From Desulfobacterales bacterium (GTDB lineage: Bacteria; Desulfobacterota; Desulfobacteria; Desulfobacterales; Desulfobacteraceae): 11,482 nucleotides of DNA. The stretch covers positions 1 to 11,482 of the forward strand of contig JAKSBO010000090.1 in NCBI GenBank assembly GCA_022361095.1, given 5' to 3'. The translations under genes were made by a program, and so were the position numbers. Shown here one piece after another: positions 5,909-11,482 of the stretch. Numbering within the stretch: the first letter of the stretch is position 1; each line of letters begins with the position of its first letter. The notes under the pieces are model-generated. The model saw nothing but the letters and a program-made list of their open reading frames with translations. It had not been told where the DNA came from and ran no database searches.

Positions 5909-7018
5909 CTAAAGCAGACGCTTGTCTAATCCGCAACGGTCTGCGGCGGCCCGGTCCAGCATATGTGCCAGTGCTTTGGGTTTTCCGGGGAAGAACCCAA
6001 AGGTTTTCATCCACACCTCTTCATCTTCCATGCAAAAATAGACGGCAACACCGGGGGCCACCTGGCGGAACACGGCCGCAAGGCGCTGGTACATGGCAAT
6101 GCGCAAAGGTTTAAAATAACGCATTTTATTGTCAAGCCCCGTAATAAATTCACCATACGGAATGGTTGAATCGGGAAACCGTGCCTCAATGATGGATTTG
6201 AGATGGGGCATAAACCTGAATGTCCCAATTGAAATCCATACAACATCTTCGGGACCGACATGGTCAAAGATGGCTTCAATCACCTTTTCATACGCATTTT
6301 CACATCCGGGATAAAGAAAAATGGGATCAAAATGAAAGGCCACCCGGAAACCCTTTGACACGGCTTTGGCAGCAGCCTTAAGCCGGGCGGCAAGGGTGGC
6401 CGTGCCCCGCTCTTGGGCGGCAATCATCTCCGGGGTATTTACGGACCAGGACAAAATGGTCTTTTGATTGTGGGCCAGGTTTAAAAGAGAGTCTATATTG
6501 ACGGTTTTTGTTTTCAGCTCAAGAATTGCCCGGTCCTGGGCCGCAAATCTTTCAACCAGAAATTTGGGCATCAAACTGACCGGTTCCCAGATCAGGGAGT
6601 CCGTGTACTCTCCTGTGCCGATGCGCATAATCGTGTCCCCGGAAAAAACCGGGTTCAATGCAGCAGCGTACAGGTCAAAGCCTGCAAAGTATTGAAGTAC
6701 CGGGGGATGAAAATAGGCCTGCAGGATGCAGTAGGAACAGTCCATGGTGCAAAAGGTGCCGCAATGCAAAATGGTGTAATCACAGCAGGTGTAGTGGCTG
6801 GTACCGGGGCACTGGCGGATCAGGGCGCCCTTGTTTGTGGTAATGTACAGCACCTTTTTGGCAAATCCCACAGGGTCGTTTGCCTGATTAATCAGGTCGT
6901 ACACAGGTTTTGAGTCTGTAACCGTCTCCGGTGCTGTTTTCACTTTTGAGATCAGGTACTCAATTTCCGGTGTCGGATCAAGATCCTTGTCTATAAATAC
7001 CCGTGCCGGCCGAATCAT
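5909..7018 (-). CDS. Spore photoproduct lyase-like radical SAM protein
   Basis: The 369-aa protein carries the radical SAM motif C-TMD-C-SY-C (Cys90, Cys94, Cys97), which binds a 4Fe-4S cluster for SAM cleavage. Its surroundings (CPGTSHYTCCDY, then YCILQAYF) and later blocks (LELKTKTVNIDSLL, FRVAFHFDPIFLYPG) resemble spore photoproduct lyase (SplB/COG1533). SplB repairs the spore thymine photodimer by radical chemistry. B. subtilis SplB, recalled from memory, has its H-donor Cys141 in RFEASCTSD. The aligned block here is RIGTGEYTD (132-140), with Glu137 in place of that cysteine, so true SP lyase activity is doubtful. Five further cysteines (70, 78, 79, 86 and the near-terminal 363) could serve another cluster or as an alternative donor; this is speculative. 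The ATG at 7018 overlaps the stop of the ParB-like gene as ATGA, so the two are translationally coupled. The gene ends tail-to-tail with the reductase gene. Confidence 0.85.
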   Translation of the reverse strand: MIRPARVFIDKDLDPTPEIEYLISKVKTAPETVTDSKPVYDLINQANDPVGFAKKVLYITTNKGALIRQCPGTSHYTCCDYTILHCGTFCTMDCSYCILQAYFHPPVLQYFAGFDLYAAALNPVFSGDTIMRIGTGEYTDSLIWEPVSLMPKFLVERFAAQDRAILELKTKTVNIDSLLNLAHNQKTILSWSVNTPEMIAAQERGTATLAARLKAAAKAVSKGFRVAFHFDPIFLYPGCENAYEKVIEAIFDHVGPEDVVWISIGTFRFMPHLKSIIEARFPDSTIPYGEFITGLDNKMRYFKPLRIAMYQRLAAVFRQVAPGVAVYFCMEDEEVWMKTFGFFPGKPKALAHMLDRAAADRCGLDKRLL

Positions 7019-7995
7019 ATTTTATTGTCCACAAGATCTTTGAAGTCAGGCAGATCGATAAGTTCAGCCAAGCGGTTGAGGCGCGTTCTAAACTCATCCA
7101 CGTTTTTAAATTCCATTTGCATGGCATAAACCATTCCCTCAAAATTTTCAGGCACTGACAGTTGAAGCCCGGGATCCAGTCCAAGGGCATTGATACGCTC
7201 ACGGGCCCGGTCCTTGGCTGCCGTCAACGCTGGAAAACGTCTTTGGGCAAGAAACGCCTTGAACTGTTTGCCAAGGGCGCTCATATCCCGATGCACGTTA
7301 ACTTCCGGGCCACGGCCTGCATCAGTGCTTAGGGGGCTTTCCCGGATAAGTTCTGCAAGACTGATTTTTTCCAGGGCGCATATCTCCTTTGCCCATGAAA
7401 TAATTTCCGTCTGAATTCCTGAGGATACCTTGATCCGGGAAAAAAGATGTAAAAACGCCGTTTGGGTATCTGCATCCATGGAGACAAGATTTTTACACGC
7501 CTTAATGGATATCTTGTTCTGATCCAGAAGCTCGAGAACAGCATCAGGCATTGCGTTGATACATGCAAGCGTATTGATATATCCGCGATTCAACGGTCTA
7601 TTAAAGATAGCTGCGGCATTTTTTGCGATATCTTTTGCATCCATAAAACGCAATAAAAGCCCTGTGGCACGAATGAGCTCGGAAGCGGTCAGTTCCCGTG
7701 AAAATGCATTTTCGGTCACGGCGGACAGGGCCGCATCGAGTTGCTGTTCCGGGGGCACCGCGCGGCAGGTGATCCGTGAAAGTCCGGCATGCCGGGCAGC
7801 TTCAATCCGCCTGAACCCGGACACCACAATGTATTTATCCTTTTTAAACAAGACCAGAGGGGCCACCACGATGCCTTGCCGGGAGATGGAAGCCGATAAA
7901 GGTTCAATATCATAGTGGGGCCCTGTAATGCGAAACCCGGTGTCTGAAAGGTCAATCTCAGACACCGGGATATCAGTAAATGTCATGGCGGTCAT
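7015..7995 (-). CDS. ParB-like N-domain DNA-binding protein (orphan, no ParA)
   Basis: The 326-aa protein has a ParB/Srx-type N-terminal domain. The R-Q-G...P motif is at 39-46. Box II is SGFRRIEAARHAG (59-71), where canonical ParB has GERR; Phe61 replaces the Glu. The third motif is ENAFSR (95-100). In ParB these three motifs form the CTP-binding pocket. A ParB-like helix-turn-helix region follows at about 115-172 (INTLACINAMPDAVLELLDQ, then KISIKACKNLV). The C-terminal 150 residues are not recognised. There is no adjacent parA, so this is not a standard ParABS locus. It starts 3 nt after the purC stop and overlaps the SPL-like gene by ATGA, implying an operon purC-parB-like-SPL-like. Two ATGs are possible (7995 or 7986) and neither has a good Shine-Dalgarno, so coupling to purC translation is likely. 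Function is unknown. A sequence-specific DNA or nucleotide-binding partner of the radical SAM protein is an inference from context. Confidence 0.82.
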   Translation of the reverse strand: MTAMTFTDIPVSEIDLSDTGFRITGPHYDIEPLSASISRQGIVVAPLVLFKKDKYIVVSGFRRIEAARHAGLSRITCRAVPPEQQLDAALSAVTENAFSRELTASELIRATGLLLRFMDAKDIAKNAAAIFNRPLNRGYINTLACINAMPDAVLELLDQNKISIKACKNLVSMDADTQTAFLHLFSRIKVSSGIQTEIISWAKEICALEKISLAELIRESPLSTDAGRGPEVNVHRDMSALGKQFKAFLAQRRFPALTAAKDRARERINALGLDPGLQLSVPENFEGMVYAMQMEFKNVDEFRTRLNRLAELIDLPDFKDLVDNKI

Positions 7996-7998
7996 GGA

Positions 7999-8886
7999 TC
8001 AAATGGTTTTTCCGGTCAGCCGGGTAAAAATTTCCTTGTAGGTATTGCTGGTATTGTCAATGACCTCCTGGGGCAGTTTGGGACCCGGCGGGGTTTTGTC
8101 CCAGCCTGAATTGGTCAGCCAGTCCCTGACGGTTTGCTTGTCAAAACTTTTCTGCCCTCTGCCGGGGACATAATCGTCCAAGGGCCAGAACCGGGATGAA
8201 TCCGGGGTCAAAATTTCATCAATCAGGATGATTTCGCCATCAAGCAGGCCGAACTCAAATTTTGTGTCCGCTATAATAATGCCTTTTTCCAGGGCAAAGG
8301 CTGCGCCGCGGTTGTAAATTTCAAGACTTAAATCACGCAGTTTTTCTGCGGTCTCTTTGCCGAGAATGTTTGCGGCCTCATCAAAACCGATATTGATGTC
8401 ATGATCACCTATTTCAGCTTTTGTGGACGGGGTAAAAAGCGGTGCTTCAAGTTTGTCGGACTCCTTAAGCCCCTGGGGCAGCTTGATATTGCACACATGG
8501 CCTTCGGATTGATAGGATTTCCAGCCCGACCCCGAAATATAGCCCCTGACAATACACTCCACAGCCATGGGCTCGGCTTTTTTGACCAGCATGCTCCGGC
8601 CTTCAAGTTTGTCCTTGTATTTCTGAAACGCTGCCGGATAATCATTTACATCCGTGCTGATGATATGATTTTTAACGATGCTCTCCATCTGTTTAAACCA
8701 GAACACTGAAATCTGGTTCAACACCTTGCCCTTATCCGGGATGGCGTCGGGCAGCACCACGTCAAACGCGGAAAGCCGGTCGGTTGTCACCATGAGCAGG
8801 GCATCGCCCGTATCAAAAATGTCCCTGACCTTTCCTTGTCTGATCAGCGGCAATCCTTCGTATTCAGTTCCGGGTATAATGCTCAA
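7999..8886 (-). CDS. purC: Phosphoribosylaminoimidazole-succinocarboxamide (SAICAR) synthase
   Basis: PurC joins aspartate to CAIR using ATP to form SAICAR in de novo purine synthesis; it is cytosolic. The 295-aa length fits the longer (ADE1-like) PurC class rather than the roughly 237-aa E. coli type. Visible family blocks are GKVRDIFD (18-25, ATP-binding loop), [19 protein letters not shown] (from 35), [17 protein letters not shown] (substrate loop), [11 protein letters not shown] and [14 protein letters not shown]. The start codon is an unusual TTG at 8884-8886. It is chosen because a perfect AGGAGG (8892-8897) lies 5 nt upstream and no ATG is suitably placed. The gene heads a minus-strand unit with the ParB-like and SPL-like genes. 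Its 5' region is shared, divergently, with rpoH. I see no purine or ZTP riboswitch in its short leader. Confidence 0.97.
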   Translation of the reverse strand: MSIIPGTEYEGLPLIRQGKVRDIFDTGDALLMVTTDRLSAFDVVLPDAIPDKGKVLNQISVFWFKQMESIVKNHIISTDVNDYPAAFQKYKDKLEGRSMLVKKAEPMAVECIVRGYISGSGWKSYQSEGHVCNIKLPQGLKESDKLEAPLFTPSTKAEIGDHDINIGFDEAANILGKETAEKLRDLSLEIYNRGAAFALEKGIIIADTKFEFGLLDGEIILIDEILTPDSSRFWPLDDYVPGRGQKSFDKQTVRDWLTNSGWDKTPPGPKLPQEVIDNTSNTYKEIFTRLTGKTI

Positions 8887-8977
8887 GCTTTCCTCCTGTG
8901 CTTACAATTTAATTTAAAATTTTCACGGGTAAACTACCACACCATGATTCATTTTTCCATCAGACCGGTAAAAATAA

Positions 8978-9000
8978 CCTTGAAAACTGTTTTTTCAAGG
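8978..9000. repeat. Perfect 9-bp inverted repeat in the purC/rpoH intergenic region
   Basis: CCTTGAAAA (8978-8986) and TTTTCAAGG (8992-9000) are exact complements around CTGTT. No solid T-run follows on either strand, so a terminator is not convincing. It could be an operator for purC, or for the transcript carrying element B, since its right arm overlaps the candidate -35 at 8992. Confidence 0.45.
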
Positions 9001-9020
9001 CCGGCTTTTCTCGGCATAAA
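8992..9020 (+). promoter_or_regulatory. Candidate promoter just upstream of structured element B
   Basis: TTTTCA (8992-8997) and CATAAA (9015-9020) are spaced exactly 17 bp, each matching 4 of 6 consensus bases. The predicted start, at about 9027-9028, falls on the first base of element B, ATGAAAG. That coincidence is the main support, and the boxes alone are weak. Confidence 0.3.
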
Positions 9021-9027
9021 ACGTTCT

Positions 9028-9114
9028 ATGAAAGAACCAATAAGTTGCTATGTTCATTTCATGTTTTGTTTTGGGTTGGGCCTGGGCGTTGATAGGCCAG
9101 GCCGGCCCATGGCC
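9028..9114 (+). promoter_or_regulatory. Conserved structured element, copy B, upstream of rpoH
   Basis: This is the second copy of the element at 1626-1702. Aligned bases 9057-9114 are 48/58 identical to copy A. P1 is ATGAAAGAA (9028-9036) with TTC-a-TTTCAT (9053-9062), with a 16-nt loop in place of 9. P2 is GTTTTGGG (9068-9075) with CCCATGGC (9106-9113), one mismatch. P3 is GGCCTGG (9079-9085) with CCAGGCC (9097-9103), carrying GTTGATA (9088-9094) in the loop. P3 is stronger than in copy A because both wobbles are replaced by G-C pairs. A 20-codon ORF (9061-9123) encodes a peptide like that of copy A but lacks a ribosome-binding site. The element ends 190 nt before rpoH, with a possible second promoter between, so it may be a separate small RNA rather than the rpoH leader. 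Confidence 0.6.
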
Positions 9115-9257
9115 GTTAATTGAATTCTCCAAAAAGGTCCCGCGGTCAAGGATTAAAATTTGCATCCAAGATTTAAGTCATCGTCAAAATTTACAATTTT
9201 GGCCGGGCGGTAAGATAACCAAGTGGTAATATACAACTATATCGTTTTCTGATGAAA

Positions 9258-9266
9258 TGTGATAAT
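9258..9266 (+). promoter_or_regulatory. Extended -10-like element upstream of rpoH
   Basis: TG-T-GATAAT fits an extended -10 box (GATAAT matches 5 of 6). No clear -35 is seen. Use of it would give an rpoH leader of about 30 nt that excludes element B. Confidence 0.3.
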
Positions 9267-9304
9267 AATAAGGTTTAACTTAATTCAAAATTAAAGGTTT
9301 CTAA

Positions 9305-10267
9305 ATGGAAAATAAAGTTGACCCAAAAACTCCCAAAGTCACCAAAAAACTAACCAAAAAAGACTTTTTGGTGCCGGCAGGGAAAGCCAAGGTCAGTTCC
9401 TCCAAAGCCCTTGTTAAATCTGATCCCATTCAAAGTTACCTTAATGAAATCAATCGATATAAACTTTTAACCCGGGAGCAGGAAATAGAACTGGGCCGGC
9501 GGATTCAGGAAGATAACGACCAGGAAGCCGCTTATATTATGACCACGTCCAACCTGCGTCTGGTGGTAAAAATTGCTTTGGAATTCCAACGCATCTGGAT
9601 GCAGAACCTTCTTGATCTTATCCAGGAAGGCAATATCGGTCTTGTCCGGGCCGTCAAAAAGTTTGACCCGTATAAAAACGTTAAATTCTCATATTATGCA
9701 TCGTTTTGGATCAAGGCATATATCCTCAAATTCATAATGGACAACTGGCGAATGGTCAAAATCGGGACCACCCAAGGGCAGCGCAAGCTTTTTTTCAGAT
9801 TAAAGAAAGAGAAACAATTGCTTATTGAGCAGGGCTTTGACCCTAAACCCAAATTGCTGTCCGAGCGGCTCGGCGTATCTGAAAAAGAGGTGGTGGATAT
9901 GGATCAGCGGCTGGCCAACTGGGATCTCTCCCTGGACGAACCGCTTAAGGACGATTCAAACACAGAACGCATAGAATTCATAAATGTTGACTCGGATTCC
10001 TCCGAAGACCGTCTGGCAAAAAAAGAGATCGAAGATATCCTCTACACCAAGGTGGATAAATTTAAGAAAACCCTGAACGACCGTGAACTGGATATTTTTG
10101 AGCGCAGAATTTTTTCCGATTCTCCCCAAACCCTGCAGGAAATCGGCGAAGTCTATAGCATCTCAAGGGAGCGGGTCCGGCAGATTGAAAACAATATCAT
10201 CAAAAAAATGAAGGCATATTTTAAAAAGGATATGCCCGATTTTGACATGTATGACCATGACCAGTAA
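9305..10267 (+). CDS. rpoH: Heat-shock sigma factor RpoH (sigma-32)
   Basis: The 320-aa protein is a group 3-type sigma-70-family factor that directs RNA polymerase to heat-shock promoters. Region 1.2/2.1 starts at DPIQSYLNEI (40-49). NLRLVVKIA (83-91), DLIQEGNIGL (104-113) and FSYYASFWIKAYI (128-140) are core-binding and -10-recognition segments. The RpoH hallmark box appears as QRKLFFRLKKEK (159-170), where E. coli has QRKLFFNLRK. Region 4.2 is TLQEIGEVYSISRERVRQIE (276-295), the -35-binding helix-turn-helix. It is longer than E. coli RpoH (284 aa), mainly through a Lys-rich N-terminal tail of about 38 residues. The ATG has AAAGG 7 nt upstream. Element B and a divergent purC lie upstream, and a TPR lipoprotein gene starts 36 nt downstream, probably in the same operon. 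It could instead be another RpoH-like paralogue, but the hallmark box makes RpoH the best call. Confidence 0.93.
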   Translation: MENKVDPKTPKVTKKLTKKDFLVPAGKAKVSSSKALVKSDPIQSYLNEINRYKLLTREQEIELGRRIQEDNDQEAAYIMTTSNLRLVVKIALEFQRIWMQNLLDLIQEGNIGLVRAVKKFDPYKNVKFSYYASFWIKAYILKFIMDNWRMVKIGTTQGQRKLFFRLKKEKQLLIEQGFDPKPKLLSERLGVSEKEVVDMDQRLANWDLSLDEPLKDDSNTERIEFINVDSDSSEDRLAKKEIEDILYTKVDKFKKTLNDRELDIFERRIFSDSPQTLQEIGEVYSISRERVRQIENNIIKKMKAYFKKDMPDFDMYDHDQ

Positions 10268-10303
10268 TGGTCTTTCCCAAGCGTTTAAAAAGGCATACCG
10301 TCC

Positions 10304-11482
10304 ATGAAACACCTTACCGTATGTACCCTGGCCCTGGTTTCAGTCTTAAGTTTTTTTCCCGTTTCAGGCTGTATCAAGGCGCCGGGTCCTGTCGACCCGG
10401 AAAAAACCGGCAGCAAAAAGGTTGCCGATCAGGCAGCGGCTTTGAGCAAAGACAGTGATCTCCAGGCGTCTTATTACTATCTTATGGCCCGGCGCCACGA
10501 GAGTAAAAAAGAACCTGTCCAGGCACAAAAAGCCCTGAAAAAGGCCATTGAAAAAGATCCGGGCTCAAGTTTTCTGCAGCGCGAGTACATCATCTCTCTG
10601 GAGCAAGAAAAAAAATCAGATCAGGCCCTGGCCCTGGCCCAGGATCTGGCCGGAAAGTATCCGGATGATGTGGAAAATCTGATCCTGCTTGCCCGGCTGA
10701 AAAAAGGGGATGAAAAGGACATGACGCGCCTGCTGGAGCGGATATTGCAGCTTGCCCCCGAGGAGAAAGAGACCTTTTTAAGGCTGGGTAAATTGTATTT
10801 GGATGAGGGCATGACCCTGAAAGCCATGAACTTGTTTTCCAGGATGGCAAGCATATTTCCCGACTATTATGTTGCCTATTTCTATCTGGGAGAGACCCAG
10901 CGCATGGAAGACCGGTTTGAAGCGGCCAGGTCTTCCTATCTTAAAACCATTGAACTTGAGCCCGATCTTTTGGAACCCCGGTTCCGGCTGGTCGATGTGT
11001 ATAAAGCCCTGGGTGAAAAAAAAAACAAGGTAAAAATCTTCGCGGTTCTCAAGGAGCTTCTTGATTCAGACCCCGGAGACGACAGGGCCCTGGTTGAACT
11101 TGGCCTGCTCCACTACAACACCAAAGACTATGAAAGTGCCGATGAAGTGTTTGCCGAACTTGGCAGGGAAATCCGGAAAAATCCGGACCTGGTGGTCAAT
11201 ATTGCCCAGACCCTGATCCCCGAGCATAGATACCAGGACGCTGTAACGGTATTGTCCCAGGTCAAAAAAGCGCTGCCCGGAAATGCCAACATCAATTTTG
11301 TTCTGGGTATGGCCTATGAAGGATTGGAAAAACCGGATAAGGCCATTGAGTATTATCTTAAAGTCACCCCGGATCACCCCCAGTATAAAAAAACAATTCT
11401 AAGCATTGCTTTTCTGTACAGGGATATGAACCGCATCGAAGACGCCGTTCGATTTTTGGAACAGCACCACAGGCAAAGCCCG
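10304..11482 (+). CDS. TPR-repeat lipoprotein (3' truncated by window edge)
   Basis: The frame is open from the ATG at 10304 through the last base, giving 393 codons with no stop. Residues 1-23 form a lipoprotein signal peptide: MKH, a hydrophobic core (LTVCTLALVSVLSFFPV), then the lipobox VSGC with Cys23 as the lipidated residue. The +2 residue is Ile, not Asp, which by the E. coli rule suggests the outer membrane facing the periplasm. The mature part is helical with tandem tetratricopeptide-like units, for example at about 157-190 (TFLRLGKLYLDEG, MTLKAMNLF), 190-223 (AYFYLGETQRM, RFEAARSSYLKTIELEPD), 258-291 and later around NFVLGMAYEGLEKPDKAIEYYLKVTPDHP. Such repeats scaffold protein complexes; the partner is unknown. 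The ribosome-binding site is weak (AAAAAGG at 10287-10293, 10 nt away). It starts 36 nt after rpoH, so co-transcription is likely and envelope-stress linkage is possible. Confidence 0.85.
   Translation, partial: MKHLTVCTLALVSVLSFFPVSGCIKAPGPVDPEKTGSKKVADQAAALSKDSDLQASYYYLMARRHESKKEPVQAQKALKKAIEKDPGSSFLQREYIISLEQEKKSDQALALAQDLAGKYPDDVENLILLARLKKGDEKDMTRLLERILQLAPEEKETFLRLGKLYLDEGMTLKAMNLFSRMASIFPDYYVAYFYLGETQRMEDRFEAARSSYLKTIELEPDLLEPRFRLVDVYKALGEKKNKVKIFAVLKELLDSDPGDDRALVELGLLHYNTKDYESADEVFAELGREIRKNPDLVVNIAQTLIPEHRYQDAVTVLSQVKKALPGNANINFVLGMAYEGLEKPDKAIEYYLKVTPDHPQYKKTILSIAFLYRDMNRIEDAVRFLEQHHRQSP

Larger units (their letters stand above)
8887..9304. other. Divergent purC/rpoH intergenic region (418 bp)
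   Basis: No protein gene is supported here. From left to right it holds the purC ribosome-binding site (8892-8897, minus strand), an AT-rich tract at 8901-8925 that may be the purC promoter zone, an inverted repeat at 8978-9000, structured element B at 9028-9114, a small inverted repeat CAAAATT-TAC-AATTTTG (9185-9201), an extended -10-like TGTGATAAT (9258-9266) and the rpoH AAAGG ribosome-binding site (9293-9297). Confidence 0.8.

Noticed and set aside
8887..9000. Purine or ZTP riboswitch in the purC leader
   Set aside because: None of the conserved riboswitch core segments is visible on the minus strand, and the promoter-like AT tract lies only a few tens of bases before the start.
8978..9000. 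Intrinsic terminator at the inverted repeat CCTTGAAAA/TTTTCAAGG
   Set aside because: The stem is AT-rich, neither side has a clean T-run, and no gene ends nearby on either strand.
8836..9123. Plus-strand ORF spanning the purC start and element B
   Set aside because: Its 5' half is antisense to the purC start region, it has no ribosome-binding site, and only its last 20 codons overlap the conserved element. That part is treated separately as a possible short peptide.
10267..10458. Plus-strand ORF directly after rpoH
   Set aside because: It overlaps the lipoprotein gene at 10304 in another frame. The lipoprotein has a clear signal peptide, lipobox and TPR repeats, and this ORF has none of these.

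Overview
The window reads as a chromosomal housekeeping segment of a Gram-negative anaerobe. It is most likely a sulfate-reducing member of the Desulfobacterota (Desulfobacteraceae-like). That is an inference from the gene set: a dxs-tlyA pair, a fused CoA-disulfide/persulfide reductase-rhodanese, a divergent EF-G-like GTPase, a spore-photoproduct-lyase-like radical SAM protein in a probable non-sporulator, and rpoH followed by a TPR lipoprotein. I see no mobile element, tRNA, rRNA or CRISPR array.

Layout. Positions 1-1570 (+) hold the 3' end of dxs and the rRNA methyltransferase gene tlyA, translationally packed. Positions 1571-1728 are an AT-rich spacer carrying a structured element (copy A). 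Positions 1729-3798 (+) encode an EF-G-like GTPase with a degenerate switch region, closed by a 3' hairpin and a strong intrinsic terminator. Positions 3799-4196 are a gene-free regulatory stretch with two 20-bp-spaced TAACGTTA palindromes and a long leader hairpin. Positions 4197-5891 (+) encode an FAD/NAD(P)H disulfide reductase fused to a rhodanese domain. Converging on it from the minus strand is a compact operon: purC (8886-7999), a ParB-like gene (7995-7015) and an SPL-like radical SAM gene (7018-5909). The last two overlap by ATGA. Positions 8887-9304 are a divergent regulatory region carrying copy B of the structured element. Positions 9305-10267 (+) encode the heat-shock sigma factor RpoH, followed by a TPR lipoprotein that runs off the window.

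How the genes fit together. DXS feeds isoprenoid synthesis. TlyA, the EF-G-like protein and RpoH concern translation and proteostasis. The reductase-rhodanese handles low-molecular-weight thiols and persulfides, as expected in a sulfidogenic cell. PurC is purine synthesis. The ParB-like plus SPL-like pair looks like an undescribed DNA-associated module.

The most notable signal is the duplicated element: 58 aligned bases with 48 identical, at 1645-1702 and 9057-9114. Both copies lie on the plus strand upstream of a translation or stress gene. Both can fold into three helices, and most substitutions keep the pairing. Both also carry a short in-frame ORF of similar peptide sequence. It could be a structured RNA, a leader peptide or both, and I cannot match it from memory to a named RNA family.
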